A stretch of 59,382 nt of DNA from Pauljensenia hongkongensis (GTDB lineage: Bacteria; Actinomycetota; Actinomycetes; Actinomycetales; Actinomycetaceae). The notes beneath the pieces were generated by a model that did no database searches, was not told the DNA's origin, and saw only the letters and a list, made by a program, of their open reading frames with translations. Every line of letters starts with the position of its first letter. The stretch's first letter is position 1. The position numbers were made by a program, and so were the translations under genes. The stretch covers positions 1,918,586 through 1,977,967 of the forward strand of contig NZ_CP017298.1 in assembly GCF_001746855.1 (NCBI RefSeq), written 5' to 3'. Below, piece by piece: positions 45,967-56,799 of the stretch.

Positions 45967-47142
45967 GTGAGGGGGGTCGTCCGCGCGCTCGGCCGGGGGC
46001 TGTCCATCGTGACGCCCACCGGATGGGCACTGCTCACCCTGGTCGCCTTGTCCGTCCTGGTCGGCCTCACCCTCCAATGGTCCGAGGCGGCCACCATCAC
46101 AGCCGCCAGCCTGGTCGTCATCGTCATCGCCGCAGTGCGCGTCGCGTGGCGCCCCCCGCACATCGTCGCCATCGACATCACCAACGAGCACATCGTCGCC
46201 GGCCAGAGCACCGTCGGCCAGCTCACCGTCACCAACGGGAGCGCCCGCTCCGCGCGCACCGGCATCATCGAGGTCCCCATCGGGGCGGGCCTCGGGGAGT
46301 TCGTGGTCCCCCCGCTGCGCGCCCGGGGCAAATGGGAGGACATCTTCCTGGTCGGCTCCAAACGGCGGGGCGTCATCGAGGTCGGCCCCGCGCGCTCCGT
46401 GCGCACCGACCCCCTCGGCCTCGTGCGCCGCGTCCGGGAGTGGGGGGAGCCGGTCGTCCTGCACGTCCACCCCCGGACCGTGCGCGTCCCCTTCGACGCC
46501 ACAGGCTTCCAAGTCGATATCGAAGGGGTCGTCACCGCGAAACTGTCCAGTTCCGACGTGTCCTTCCACGCGCTGCGGGACTACGAGCCCGGCGACGACC
46601 AGCGTTCCGTCCACTGGGCGTCCAGCGCGCGCCTGGGCAAGCTCATCGTCCGCCAGTACGAGGAGACCCACCGCTCCCACCACCTCGTCATCCTCGACAA
46701 CACGGAGGGCTCCTGGGATCAGGACCCCTTCGAGACCGCGGTCTCCGCCGTCGCCTCCCTGGGGCTGGCCAACCTGCGCGAATCCCGGACGGTGTCCCTG
46801 GCGACCGCCTCCGAGTGGATCCCCACCACCTCGGCCATGCGGATGCTCGACGCCCTCGCAGAGCTGGGGACCGCGCCCAGAGGGGACTTCCTCCGCCGGG
46901 TGCGCGAAGTCATCGACGACCGCCCCGGCGCCTCCGCGGTCACCATCGTCGTGCCCGCCTCCACCACCGACGAACAGGCCGCCCACCTGTCCCGCCTGAC
47001 GCCCGTGGACGTCCCCGTCTCGATCGTGCGCATCGACCCCTCCGCCGACCGGGGCAGGAGCGCCGTGGGCGGCGGCGTCCTGCTCGACTGCCCCACCCTC
47101 AAGGACCTGCCCAGGCTGATCATCGCCGGAGGCCTGACGTGA
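45967..47142 (+). CDS. DUF58 protein, MoxR partner
   Basis: 391 residues, start GTG 45967. Two N-terminal membrane helices (about 13-60), then an extracellular or cytoplasmic beta domain and the DUF58 signature FHALRDYEPGDDQRSVHWASSARLGKLIVR (about residues 200-228), followed by a VWA-like fold (HHLVILDNTEGSWD). DUF58 proteins are encoded beside MoxR ATPases and transglutaminase-like proteins in many bacteria; the biochemical role is open. It overlaps the next gene by four bases (GTGA). Confidence 0.9.
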   Translation: MRGVVRALGRGLSIVTPTGWALLTLVALSVLVGLTLQWSEAATITAASLVVIVIAAVRVAWRPPHIVAIDITNEHIVAGQSTVGQLTVTNGSARSARTGIIEVPIGAGLGEFVVPPLRARGKWEDIFLVGSKRRGVIEVGPARSVRTDPLGLVRRVREWGEPVVLHVHPRTVRVPFDATGFQVDIEGVVTAKLSSSDVSFHALRDYEPGDDQRSVHWASSARLGKLIVRQYEETHRSHHLVILDNTEGSWDQDPFETAVSAVASLGLANLRESRTVSLATASEWIPTTSAMRMLDALAELGTAPRGDFLRRVREVIDDRPGASAVTIVVPASTTDEQAAHLSRLTPVDVPVSIVRIDPSADRGRSAVGGGVLLDCPTLKDLPRLIIAGGLT

Positions 47143-49733
47143 GCGAATCCATCGAGATCACACGGAAACGCGTGCACAGCGCCGCCGCCGAGGAGGTCCC
47201 CCCGCCCCCCGCCCCCGGCGAGAACGTCGCCTGGGCGGCCACCGCGGTGCCCTCGGGGCGCTACGGCAGCGCCAGGACCACGCGCGCGCGCCTGCGCAGC
47301 CTCACCGAAAGACTGCGGCGGCCCAGTCCCGCCCTGCCGGGGTGGTCGGTCCTCGTGCTGGCGGTGCTGGCCGCCGGCCCCGCCCTGGCCTTCGAGCCCG
47401 TCTTCGGCAACGGCCAGGGGCTCCTCGCCGCGGGCGCGGGGGCCGTCGCGGGCCTGGCGATCGGCACAGCCGCCAGCCGCTGGCACTGGGACCTGCTCAG
47501 CGTTCTCGCCGCAGTGGCGGCGGTCTACCTGCTGCTGGGCGGCTACGCCGCGCTGCCCCAGACGCTGGCCAACGGGTTCGTGCCCACCGGCCAGACCCTC
47601 CAAGTCCTGGTCCTGGGCGTGTGGCGCAGCTGGAAGGACCTGCTCACCCTGACGCCCCCGATCTCCGCCTACTCCGGTCCCGCGGTGGTGCCGTGGATCA
47701 CAGGGCTGCTCGCGGGCACCCTCTCCTCCCTCATCACCATCCGCCTCGGGCGGCCGGTCGCCGGGACCCTGCCCATGGGGATCATGGGCTTCGTCGCCAT
47801 CTTCTTCGGCCCCAGCGGCCAGGAACAGCCCGCATGGGCGGTCGCCGCGTGGTGGGTGGTCCTCGTGGGCTGGTGGGCGTGGGCCGCCCAGCGCCAGCGC
47901 CTCCGCCTCGGACAGGACGTCCTGGCGGGCCGCGCCGACTCGGCGCCCGCCCCCGCGGGAGGGGCAGCGGGCGGACGGATGCGCTCCACCGTCTACGCCG
48001 GGCGGCGCGTCGCCGGAGCGCTCACCATAGTCGCCGCGGGCGTCGCCGTCGCCGTGCCGGTCACGATCGCGCTGTCGCCCCTGCCCGGCCGCGTCGTCGG
48101 GCGCGACCTGGTCGACCCGCCCCTCGACGTGCGCACCTACCCGTCGCCGCTGTCCGCATTCCGCCACTACTCCACCGACCTCAAGGACGACGCCCTCATC
48201 ACCGTCTCCGAACTGCCCGACGGGCAGCGCGTGCGGATCGCGGCGATGGACGTCTACGACGGGACCACCTTCGGCATGTCCGTCGCCGGCGAGTCCGCCT
48301 CCGAGGGCTACATCCCCGTCGGCACCGCCATCCCCGGGCGGGCGGGAACCGCCACCGCGTCCATCAGCGTCACCACCGACAAGCTCCGCGGCCCCTGGGT
48401 CCCCGTCCTCGGACGGCCCGAGAACATCGTCTTCACGGACGGCGCCGCGGGCGCGCAGCGCGAGGGCCTCCACTTCGACCAATGGGCGAACACGGCGCTC
48501 ACCACCAGCCCCTCGCCGCAGATGGCCTACACCGTCGAAACGTCCTTCGCCGACGCGGCGACGGACGACGAGCTGGAGGGCCTGCCCGCCGCGTCCTTCA
48601 CCAACTCGGACAAGAACCTCCCCCAGGGCCTCGAGAGCCTGGCCCTGGAGGCCACCCAGAACGCGGACGGGCCCCTGGCCACCGCGCGCGCCATCGAGCA
48701 CTACCTGTCCGGCAACGGCTTCTACCTCCAGGAGAACACCGTCCAATCCAGGCCGGGCGTGCGCACCGACCGCCTCGAGCGCATGCTCAAAGCCGCCGAC
48801 CTCATCGGGGACGACGAGCAGTACGCCGCGCTCATGGCCCTCATCCTCCACTCCAAGGGCATCAACGCCCGCGTCGTCATGGGCGCCTACCCGGCCGAGG
48901 GGGCGGACGGCCACAACCGGCGGGGCACCGTGAAACTGTTCGGCGCCGACCTGCACGTGTGGGTGGAGGTCGAGTTCAAGGACGGCATGTGGGGGGTCTT
49001 CGACCCGACGCCCCCGCGCGACAAGACCCCGCAGACCCAGGTCCCCAAGCCCAAGACGGTCCCGCGCCCGCAAGTGCTCCAGCCGCCCGACCCCCCCAAG
49101 CCCCCCGTCGAACTGCCCCCCAACGTCCGCGACCAGAACGCGGACACCGACAAACCCGACAGCGCCTCGCTGCCGTGGGGCCTCATCCTGGGCGGCACGG
49201 GCCTGTTCCTACTGCTCTTCGGCCCCGTGATCGGCGTGGTCGTGTACAAGGCCCTGCGCAGGCGCAGGCGCAGACGGGCCGAGCCCGCCGCCGCCCTGCT
49301 GGGCTCCTGGGACGAGGTCGTGGACCTGGCCGCCGACGCCGGGATCTGGGTCGAGGCCGGGCAGACGCGCCAGGAGGCGGCGTGGTCGCTGTCGCGGCAG
49401 TGGTCGGGCGACCAGGACATCGTCGAGCCCAATGCCTTCGACCTGGTGGCCGCCCCCTCCGGCGCCAACGCGGCCGTCATCGCCGGGTGGACGCCCTTCG
49501 AGCAGGAGGTGCCCACCGCTGTCGCCATCGCCCGCCGCGCGGACATCGCGAACTTCGCGCACAACGGCGCGACCCGCGAGCACGTCAACGCCGCCTGGAA
49601 GGACTTCGCCTCCCTGCGCGCTCAAGTGCGCCGCACGACTGGCCCGATCCAGCGCGCGCGCCGCGCCCTCTCACTGCGCTCGGTGCGCCGCAACGCCGCC
49701 CAGGCCCGGCGGCGCAGGAAGGAACAGGGATGA
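47139..49733 (+). CDS. Transglutaminase-like membrane protein (TgpA type)
   Basis: 864 residues from GTG 47139. About six membrane helices (65-300), a large extracellular region, a transglutaminase-like core near 550-625, a further helix (LILGGTGLFLLLFGPVIGVVVY, about 685-708) and a cytoplasmic C-terminus. In the core, His606 (LHVWVEV) and Asp622 (VFDPTPP) are in place, but the motif expected to hold the nucleophilic Cys reads GDDEQYAAL, with Asp559 at the Cys position, so classical activity is doubtful. This is the tgm gene of PFNA-type clusters. It overlaps the kinase gene by four bases (ATGA). Confidence 0.87.
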   Translation: MSESIEITRKRVHSAAAEEVPPPPAPGENVAWAATAVPSGRYGSARTTRARLRSLTERLRRPSPALPGWSVLVLAVLAAGPALAFEPVFGNGQGLLAAGAGAVAGLAIGTAASRWHWDLLSVLAAVAAVYLLLGGYAALPQTLANGFVPTGQTLQVLVLGVWRSWKDLLTLTPPISAYSGPAVVPWITGLLAGTLSSLITIRLGRPVAGTLPMGIMGFVAIFFGPSGQEQPAWAVAAWWVVLVGWWAWAAQRQRLRLGQDVLAGRADSAPAPAGGAAGGRMRSTVYAGRRVAGALTIVAAGVAVAVPVTIALSPLPGRVVGRDLVDPPLDVRTYPSPLSAFRHYSTDLKDDALITVSELPDGQRVRIAAMDVYDGTTFGMSVAGESASEGYIPVGTAIPGRAGTATASISVTTDKLRGPWVPVLGRPENIVFTDGAAGAQREGLHFDQWANTALTTSPSPQMAYTVETSFADAATDDELEGLPAASFTNSDKNLPQGLESLALEATQNADGPLATARAIEHYLSGNGFYLQENTVQSRPGVRTDRLERMLKAADLIGDDEQYAALMALILHSKGINARVVMGAYPAEGADGHNRRGTVKLFGADLHVWVEVEFKDGMWGVFDPTPPRDKTPQTQVPKPKTVPRPQVLQPPDPPKPPVELPPNVRDQNADTDKPDSASLPWGLILGGTGLFLLLFGPVIGVVVYKALRRRRRRRAEPAAALLGSWDEVVDLAADAGIWVEAGQTRQEAAWSLSRQWSGDQDIVEPNAFDLVAAPSGANAAVIAGWTPFEQEVPTAVAIARRADIANFAHNGATREHVNAAWKDFASLRAQVRRTTGPIQRARRALSLRSVRRNAAQARRRRKEQG

Positions 49734-51259
49734 GCACCGCGGGCATGGTGGTACCGGGCCCCGCCATCCCCGGGTTCCGCTTCGTGCGGCCCCTGGGCAT
49801 GGGCGGCTTCGCCGATGTCTACCTGTACCACCAGGCGCTGCCCTCGCGCGATGTCGCCATCAAGATCGTGCGCGCCCAGGGAGACGCGCGGGGGACCGAG
49901 GAGCTCCACCGCGAGGCCGACGCGATGACCCTGCTGGCGGGGCACCCCGCCGTCGTCGAGCTGCACGGGGTCGGCACCACCTCGGACGGGCGGGCCTACC
50001 TGGTCATGGAGTACTGCCCCGTCGCCGACGTCCTGTCCCAGGTGCGCGCCAAGCCCATGGCACTGGACCGCGCCCTCGACTTCATGATCCAGATCTGCGG
50101 CGGCGTCGAGGTCTTCCACCGCCAGGGCTACGTCCACCGCGACATCAAGCCCTCCAACATCATGCTCGACGCCTACGGCCAGCCCGTCCTGGCCGACTTC
50201 GGCGTCGCCTCGCCCAAAGGGGAGCTGGAAGTGGGCGCGTTCGACGGCTTCTCCGTCCTGTGGGCGCCCCCCGAGCAGCAGGACGCCTCCAACCCCGCCA
50301 CCCCCCAGCAGGACGTGTGGGCGCTGGCCTCCACCACGTGGACGCTCGTCACAGGGCGCAGCCCCTTCGAGGACCCCATCGGCGACAACTCCGCCGCCAG
50401 CATCGCCATGCGCGTCCAACGCGGGCGCATCCGCTCCCTCGGGCGGGCCGACGCGCCGCCGGAGCTCGAGGAGGTCCTGCGCGCCGCGCTGGACATCGAC
50501 CCGGACAAGCGCACGCCCACCGCCCAGGCCTTCGGCGAGGGCCTCCAGAGCGTGCAGCGGGCCATGGGCCTGCCCGTGACCAAGATGGAGGTCAAGGAGT
50601 CGAAGACGAACGCGGTCTTCGGCCTGACCAGCGACGCCATCGACGCCAAGACCCGCCTGCGCGGCGCGGTGCGCATCGACCCCGAGGGCACCCGGATGCG
50701 GGCGCTGAAGTACGACTTCGGCGACCAGGTCCCCGCCGCGCCCGTCGCCGACTCCTGGGAGGTCGAGCGCGTCGACGGGGCCGAGGCCGCCCCCGAGTCG
50801 GCCAAGAAGCAGGAGGAGCCCGAGCGCTCCAAGCGCACGCCCTTCGCGACGATCCTCGTCCTCTTCCTGGTCGGCGCGCTGGTGACGGCGGGCCTGATCA
50901 CCGCGATCCTCACCCAGCAGGGGACCGTCAACCGCGTCCCCGGCACCGAGACGCCCAGCACGGGCAGCGAGACCGCCGACCCCGTCGGCCAGCCGCCCCC
51001 CGTCGTCACCGGCCTGGCCGGCGACTACGCCGACGGGACGATCACATGGACGTGGAGCGCGCCGGAGAACACCTCGCCGGAGACCGTCGAGTACTCCTAC
51101 GCGGCCACCGGTCCGGACGGCGACAAGAACGGCACCACGGAGGGCACGACCGTCACCCTTCCCGCTGCGAGTGGCAGGAACTGCGTGGATATCGCTACCG
51201 TAGCAGTCGTCACCAGACGCGCGTCCGATCCCATACGCGCATGCGTCGACGTGCCATGA
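49730..51259 (+). CDS. Transmembrane Ser/Thr protein kinase
   Basis: 509 residues. Kinase domain 15-280: glycine loop PLGMGGFADVY, Lys45 (VAIKIV), catalytic HRDIKPSN (136-143), DFG at 156-158. The segment normally ending in APEQ reads VLWAPPEQQ. A juxtamembrane linker, one helix (about 371-393) and an extracellular domain of about 105 residues resembling one FN3 repeat (GLAGDYADGTITWTWSAPEN) follow. It corresponds to Pkb2 of the PFNA cluster and would sense an outside ligand and phosphorylate cytoplasmic partners; the FHA protein two genes on is a natural target. Gap to the phosphatase is 25 bp. Confidence 0.93.
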   Translation: MSTAGMVVPGPAIPGFRFVRPLGMGGFADVYLYHQALPSRDVAIKIVRAQGDARGTEELHREADAMTLLAGHPAVVELHGVGTTSDGRAYLVMEYCPVADVLSQVRAKPMALDRALDFMIQICGGVEVFHRQGYVHRDIKPSNIMLDAYGQPVLADFGVASPKGELEVGAFDGFSVLWAPPEQQDASNPATPQQDVWALASTTWTLVTGRSPFEDPIGDNSAASIAMRVQRGRIRSLGRADAPPELEEVLRAALDIDPDKRTPTAQAFGEGLQSVQRAMGLPVTKMEVKESKTNAVFGLTSDAIDAKTRLRGAVRIDPEGTRMRALKYDFGDQVPAAPVADSWEVERVDGAEAAPESAKKQEEPERSKRTPFATILVLFLVGALVTAGLITAILTQQGTVNRVPGTETPSTGSETADPVGQPPPVVTGLAGDYADGTITWTWSAPENTSPETVEYSYAATGPDGDKNGTTEGTTVTLPAASGRNCVDIATVAVVTRRASDPIRACVDVP

Positions 51260-51284
51260 GCAGTGCGAGAGAAAGAAGTCCGTT

Positions 51285-52157
51285 ATGACGGCGGGGGAGC
51301 ATAACCGCGGATTAGTCCTGCAATGGGGGGCGGCCACCGATATCGGCCCGGTGCGCAGCGAGAACGAGGACTCGTGGCTCGCCGCTCCCCCCTTCTTCGC
51401 GGTGGCCGACGGCATGGGCGGCCACCTCGGCGGGGCCCGCGCCTCGAGGACCGCCGTTCAGACCCTGTGCGAGTACCTCAGTGAGGAGCGCCTCGGGGAC
51501 CGCGCCGCGGACCTCGTGGACCTTTCCGAGGCCGTCGAGGAAGCGGGGGAGCGCGTCAACGCCCTCGCCGGGGCCGACGACGCGCAGAACGCCCCGGGCA
51601 CCACGCTCACCGGCGTCCTCGCCCTGGACACGGACGAAGGCCCCTACTGGCTCTCCCTCAATATCGGCGACTCCCGCGTCTACGTGGTCGGCAACGGTCG
51701 GATCAGCCCGATCACCCACGACCACTCGGCCGTGCAGGAGGCGCGGGACATGGCGGAAGAACTGGGGACCCCCCAGATCATCCCGCCGTCCAACGTTGTC
51801 ACCAAGGCCCTGGGCGGCGGGCTCACCGGTTCCGTCAGCGCCGACTACACCCTCATGCCCCTGTGCGAAGGCGACTACGCCGTCGTATGCTCTGATGGTA
51901 TCCACGGAGTGCTCACGGACGTGCAGATGTGCTCGATCGTGACCGCGGGGCGCGGGCCCCAGGGCGTCGCGGACCACCTCGTGAGCGCCGCGCTGTCCGC
52001 TGGGACTCGTGATAACGCGACCGCCGTGGTAGTTTACGCAGCAAGTGCGTCCCGACTAACATCGGATCCGCACGCAATGACCCGAGTCATCCAACCAGTC
52101 CGCCCCGCGTCGACCCGCACGACGCGCCGGACTCCACTGAGAAAAGGCAGTAACTGA
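51285..52157 (+). CDS. PP2C-type Ser/Thr phosphatase
   Basis: 290 residues. PP2C motifs: RSENEDSWLA, VADGMGGHLGG (metal-binding Asp), NIGDSRVYVV, CSDGIHGVLTD and GTRDNATAVVVY, all metal-ligand acids present. Soluble, no membrane helix, unlike mycobacterial PstP. It should reverse the action of the kinase encoded just upstream, the usual pairing in actinobacteria. The basic C-terminal tail (RPASTRTTRRTPLRKG) is Thr/Arg-rich and might be phosphorylated. Stop and next start share one base. Confidence 0.94.
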   Translation: MTAGEHNRGLVLQWGAATDIGPVRSENEDSWLAAPPFFAVADGMGGHLGGARASRTAVQTLCEYLSEERLGDRAADLVDLSEAVEEAGERVNALAGADDAQNAPGTTLTGVLALDTDEGPYWLSLNIGDSRVYVVGNGRISPITHDHSAVQEARDMAEELGTPQIIPPSNVVTKALGGGLTGSVSADYTLMPLCEGDYAVVCSDGIHGVLTDVQMCSIVTAGRGPQGVADHLVSAALSAGTRDNATAVVVYAASASRLTSDPHAMTRVIQPVRPASTRTTRRTPLRKGSN

Positions 52158-53584
52158 TGCTTCAGATTGGTCGCTTCTTGTGCCGGGGCCAGGGCGCGAT
52201 ACTCGTGATGGGGCCGCTCGGCGCGGCCCTCGTGCCACTGTCTTTGGCCGATGGCGCCGCAGACGTCGTCTGGGGCCGCGCGGACACGCAGACGTGGCTC
52301 GCCCAGGTCCAGGCCGACGGCGATAGCGCGCTGCTGCTCGACTGCGCCGGCGAGCAGCCCTACCTCACGGTCCTCGGCGCCATCCAACTGCGCATGCGCA
52401 GCGCCGGGCAGATCGCCGAGCAGGTGTGGACCGACCCCATCTGGGCCTGGCCCTTCAACCCCGGGGAGTGGCAGACCTTCGAAGCGGCCATCGTCGACGG
52501 CGATGAGGTCACCTGGATGGTGCCCGCCGCCGACCGAGTCGAAGCGGGGGAGATCCGCATCGGCCGGTCCCTGGACGAGTTGGAGGCCCTCGCCTCGCTG
52601 CCCGTCGACACCATGGGCTTCCTCATCCACTCCACGGAGACGCCCACCCAGCGCCCGGTCGCCGTGGTCCCCGAGTCGCCCAAGGACGACGAGGCGTACG
52701 ACGTGGCCGCGGCCGAGGCGAAGTTCCTCGCGACCCTCAACAAGGACGAGCGCGCCTCCGCGCCCGCCGCCGAATCGCTGGCGGTCGTCGCCGAGCAGGT
52801 CGTCGCGACCATGCCCTCCGACGACTCGTCCGCGACCAGGATCTCCAGGGAGCGCCCCAGGCACGCGGCCGACTCCGCCGAGGACGGCGCCGCCCCCGGA
52901 CAGGGGCAGGAGGCCCCGTCCGAGCAGGGCACCGGGTCCGAGAAGGGCGCCGGGACCGGGCAGGGCACAGGGACCGACTCCGCCCCCCCGGCCGATAGCG
53001 CCCCCCAGGGGCCCGCGCCCGCCGGGGCCGACGAGGAGGACTCCATGGCCCGGACCCTCGTCGACCAGCCGCCTGTCGCCCTGCCCCCGGCAACGCGGCC
53101 CCCGGCGGCACGGCCCCCCGTCGCCACAGCGCCCCCGCCCGCGGAGGACTCCTACGAGGAGATCGCCCCCGACGTGCTGGCGGGGATGAACGCGGAGGCC
53201 ACCCAGGCGCGCCGGGCCCCCCACAACGTCGGCCCCTCCGCCCCCGTCGCCTTCCTCATCCACGGCGGCACCGTGCCCGTGGAGGTCAGCCGCGATGTCA
53301 TCATCGGCCGGGACCCCGACGCCCGTGCCCTCACCGGGCGCCCCGTGGCGACCGTCCTGCGCGTCCCCAGCCCCGCGACCGAGATCTCCCGCTCCCACTG
53401 CGCCGTTATGATGACGGCCCCGGGGGCGTGGTCCCTCATGGACCTGGGATCCGCGAACGGCACGATCCTGCGCCACGCCGACGGGAGCTTCCAGGACGTC
53501 ACGCCGATGGTCACCATCGCCCTGAACGACGGCGACCTGATCGACGTCGGCGAGGGCACCACCATCGAGTTCAGAGTCCGCTGA
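52157..53584 (+). CDS. FHA-domain protein
   Basis: 475 residues. The N-terminal ~165 residues form an unrecognised domain (QIGRFLCRGQGAILVMGPLG). Residues 170-365 are Pro/Ala/Gly-rich and disordered, with a possible phosphosite SMARTLVDQPP, similar to the Thr-containing motifs that FHA domains read. The FHA domain (about 375-475) has GRDPDAR, ISRSHCAV and DLGSANGT, the phosphothreonine-binding residues. FHA proteins next to kinases act as phospho-dependent adaptors. Last gene of the cluster, followed by a strong hairpin. Confidence 0.9.
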   Translation: MLQIGRFLCRGQGAILVMGPLGAALVPLSLADGAADVVWGRADTQTWLAQVQADGDSALLLDCAGEQPYLTVLGAIQLRMRSAGQIAEQVWTDPIWAWPFNPGEWQTFEAAIVDGDEVTWMVPAADRVEAGEIRIGRSLDELEALASLPVDTMGFLIHSTETPTQRPVAVVPESPKDDEAYDVAAAEAKFLATLNKDERASAPAAESLAVVAEQVVATMPSDDSSATRISRERPRHAADSAEDGAAPGQGQEAPSEQGTGSEKGAGTGQGTGTDSAPPADSAPQGPAPAGADEEDSMARTLVDQPPVALPPATRPPAARPPVATAPPPAEDSYEEIAPDVLAGMNAEATQARRAPHNVGPSAPVAFLIHGGTVPVEVSRDVIIGRDPDARALTGRPVATVLRVPSPATEISRSHCAVMMTAPGAWSLMDLGSANGTILRHADGSFQDVTPMVTIALNDGDLIDVGEGTTIEFRVR

Positions 53585-53595
53585 GCCCCTCGAGT

Positions 53596-53627
53596 GCGGG
53601 GGCGGGCCCTCCGGGGCCCGCCCCCGC
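53596..53627 (+). terminator. Hairpin terminator of the PFNA-like cluster
   Basis: GCGGGGGCGGGCCC (53596-53609) pairs perfectly over 14 bp with 53614-53627, loop TCCG, 12 bp after the FHA stop codon. Confidence 0.85.
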
Positions 53628-53747
53628 GCCGTCCAACGACGCGGCGCCCCGCCGGAAGTGACCTTGGTCCCTGATCCCATGTACACTTATCGGCGGCAGC
53701 GGCCCAGTGCTGGGCCGGTCGATGACGAACGGAAGCTGAGGACCACG

Positions 53748-56459
<2,712 letters not shown>

Positions 56460-56487
56460 GCCCGGCGTCCGCGTGAGGCGACGCGGC

Positions 56488-56520
56488 GGGGCCGTGGCCG
56501 GAGGCGCCGGCCACGGCCCC
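56488..56520 (+). terminator. Hairpin terminator of ppdK
   Basis: GGGGCCGTGGCCGG (56488-56501) pairs perfectly with CCGGCCACGGCCCC (56507-56520), loop AGGCG, 28 bp after the stop. The following 56521-56680 shows no gene. Confidence 0.82.
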
Positions 56521-56683
56521 GTTCGTTGCCCAATGGATCACACGGGCCTATGGCGGCTCGGACGCTCGGACGCGTGGCGGGGCTGCGGCGCCGGGCGGAC
56601 GGGTGGTCGTGGGTCTGATCCGCAACTGTGGGACTAAGGTCCGTTAAACGGGTGCGGAGTCGGGGCTAGGCGTCCGTCGGCAT

Positions 56684-56712
56684 TGGTAACAATTCAGGTT
56701 GTGCTTACTTTA
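56684..56712 (+). promoter_or_regulatory. Candidate promoter with IdeR/DtxR-like iron box
   Basis: The 19 bases at 56694-56712 (TCAGGTTGTGCTTACTTTA) match the IdeR/DtxR consensus TTAGGTTAGGCTAACCTAA at 13 positions. They overlap a possible promoter, TTGGTA (56684-56689) and TACTTT (56706-56711) with a 16-bp spacer. Placement ahead of an iron-uptake operon makes iron repression by a DtxR-family regulator likely; the match itself is moderate. Confidence 0.5.
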
Positions 56713-56799
56713 ATATTTACGCCCTCATGGCAACGTGGCTACGCTGGGACGCGGAAATCCCAACAGGGCCGATCGGCCCGCCGACCAGGAGGCAAGACC

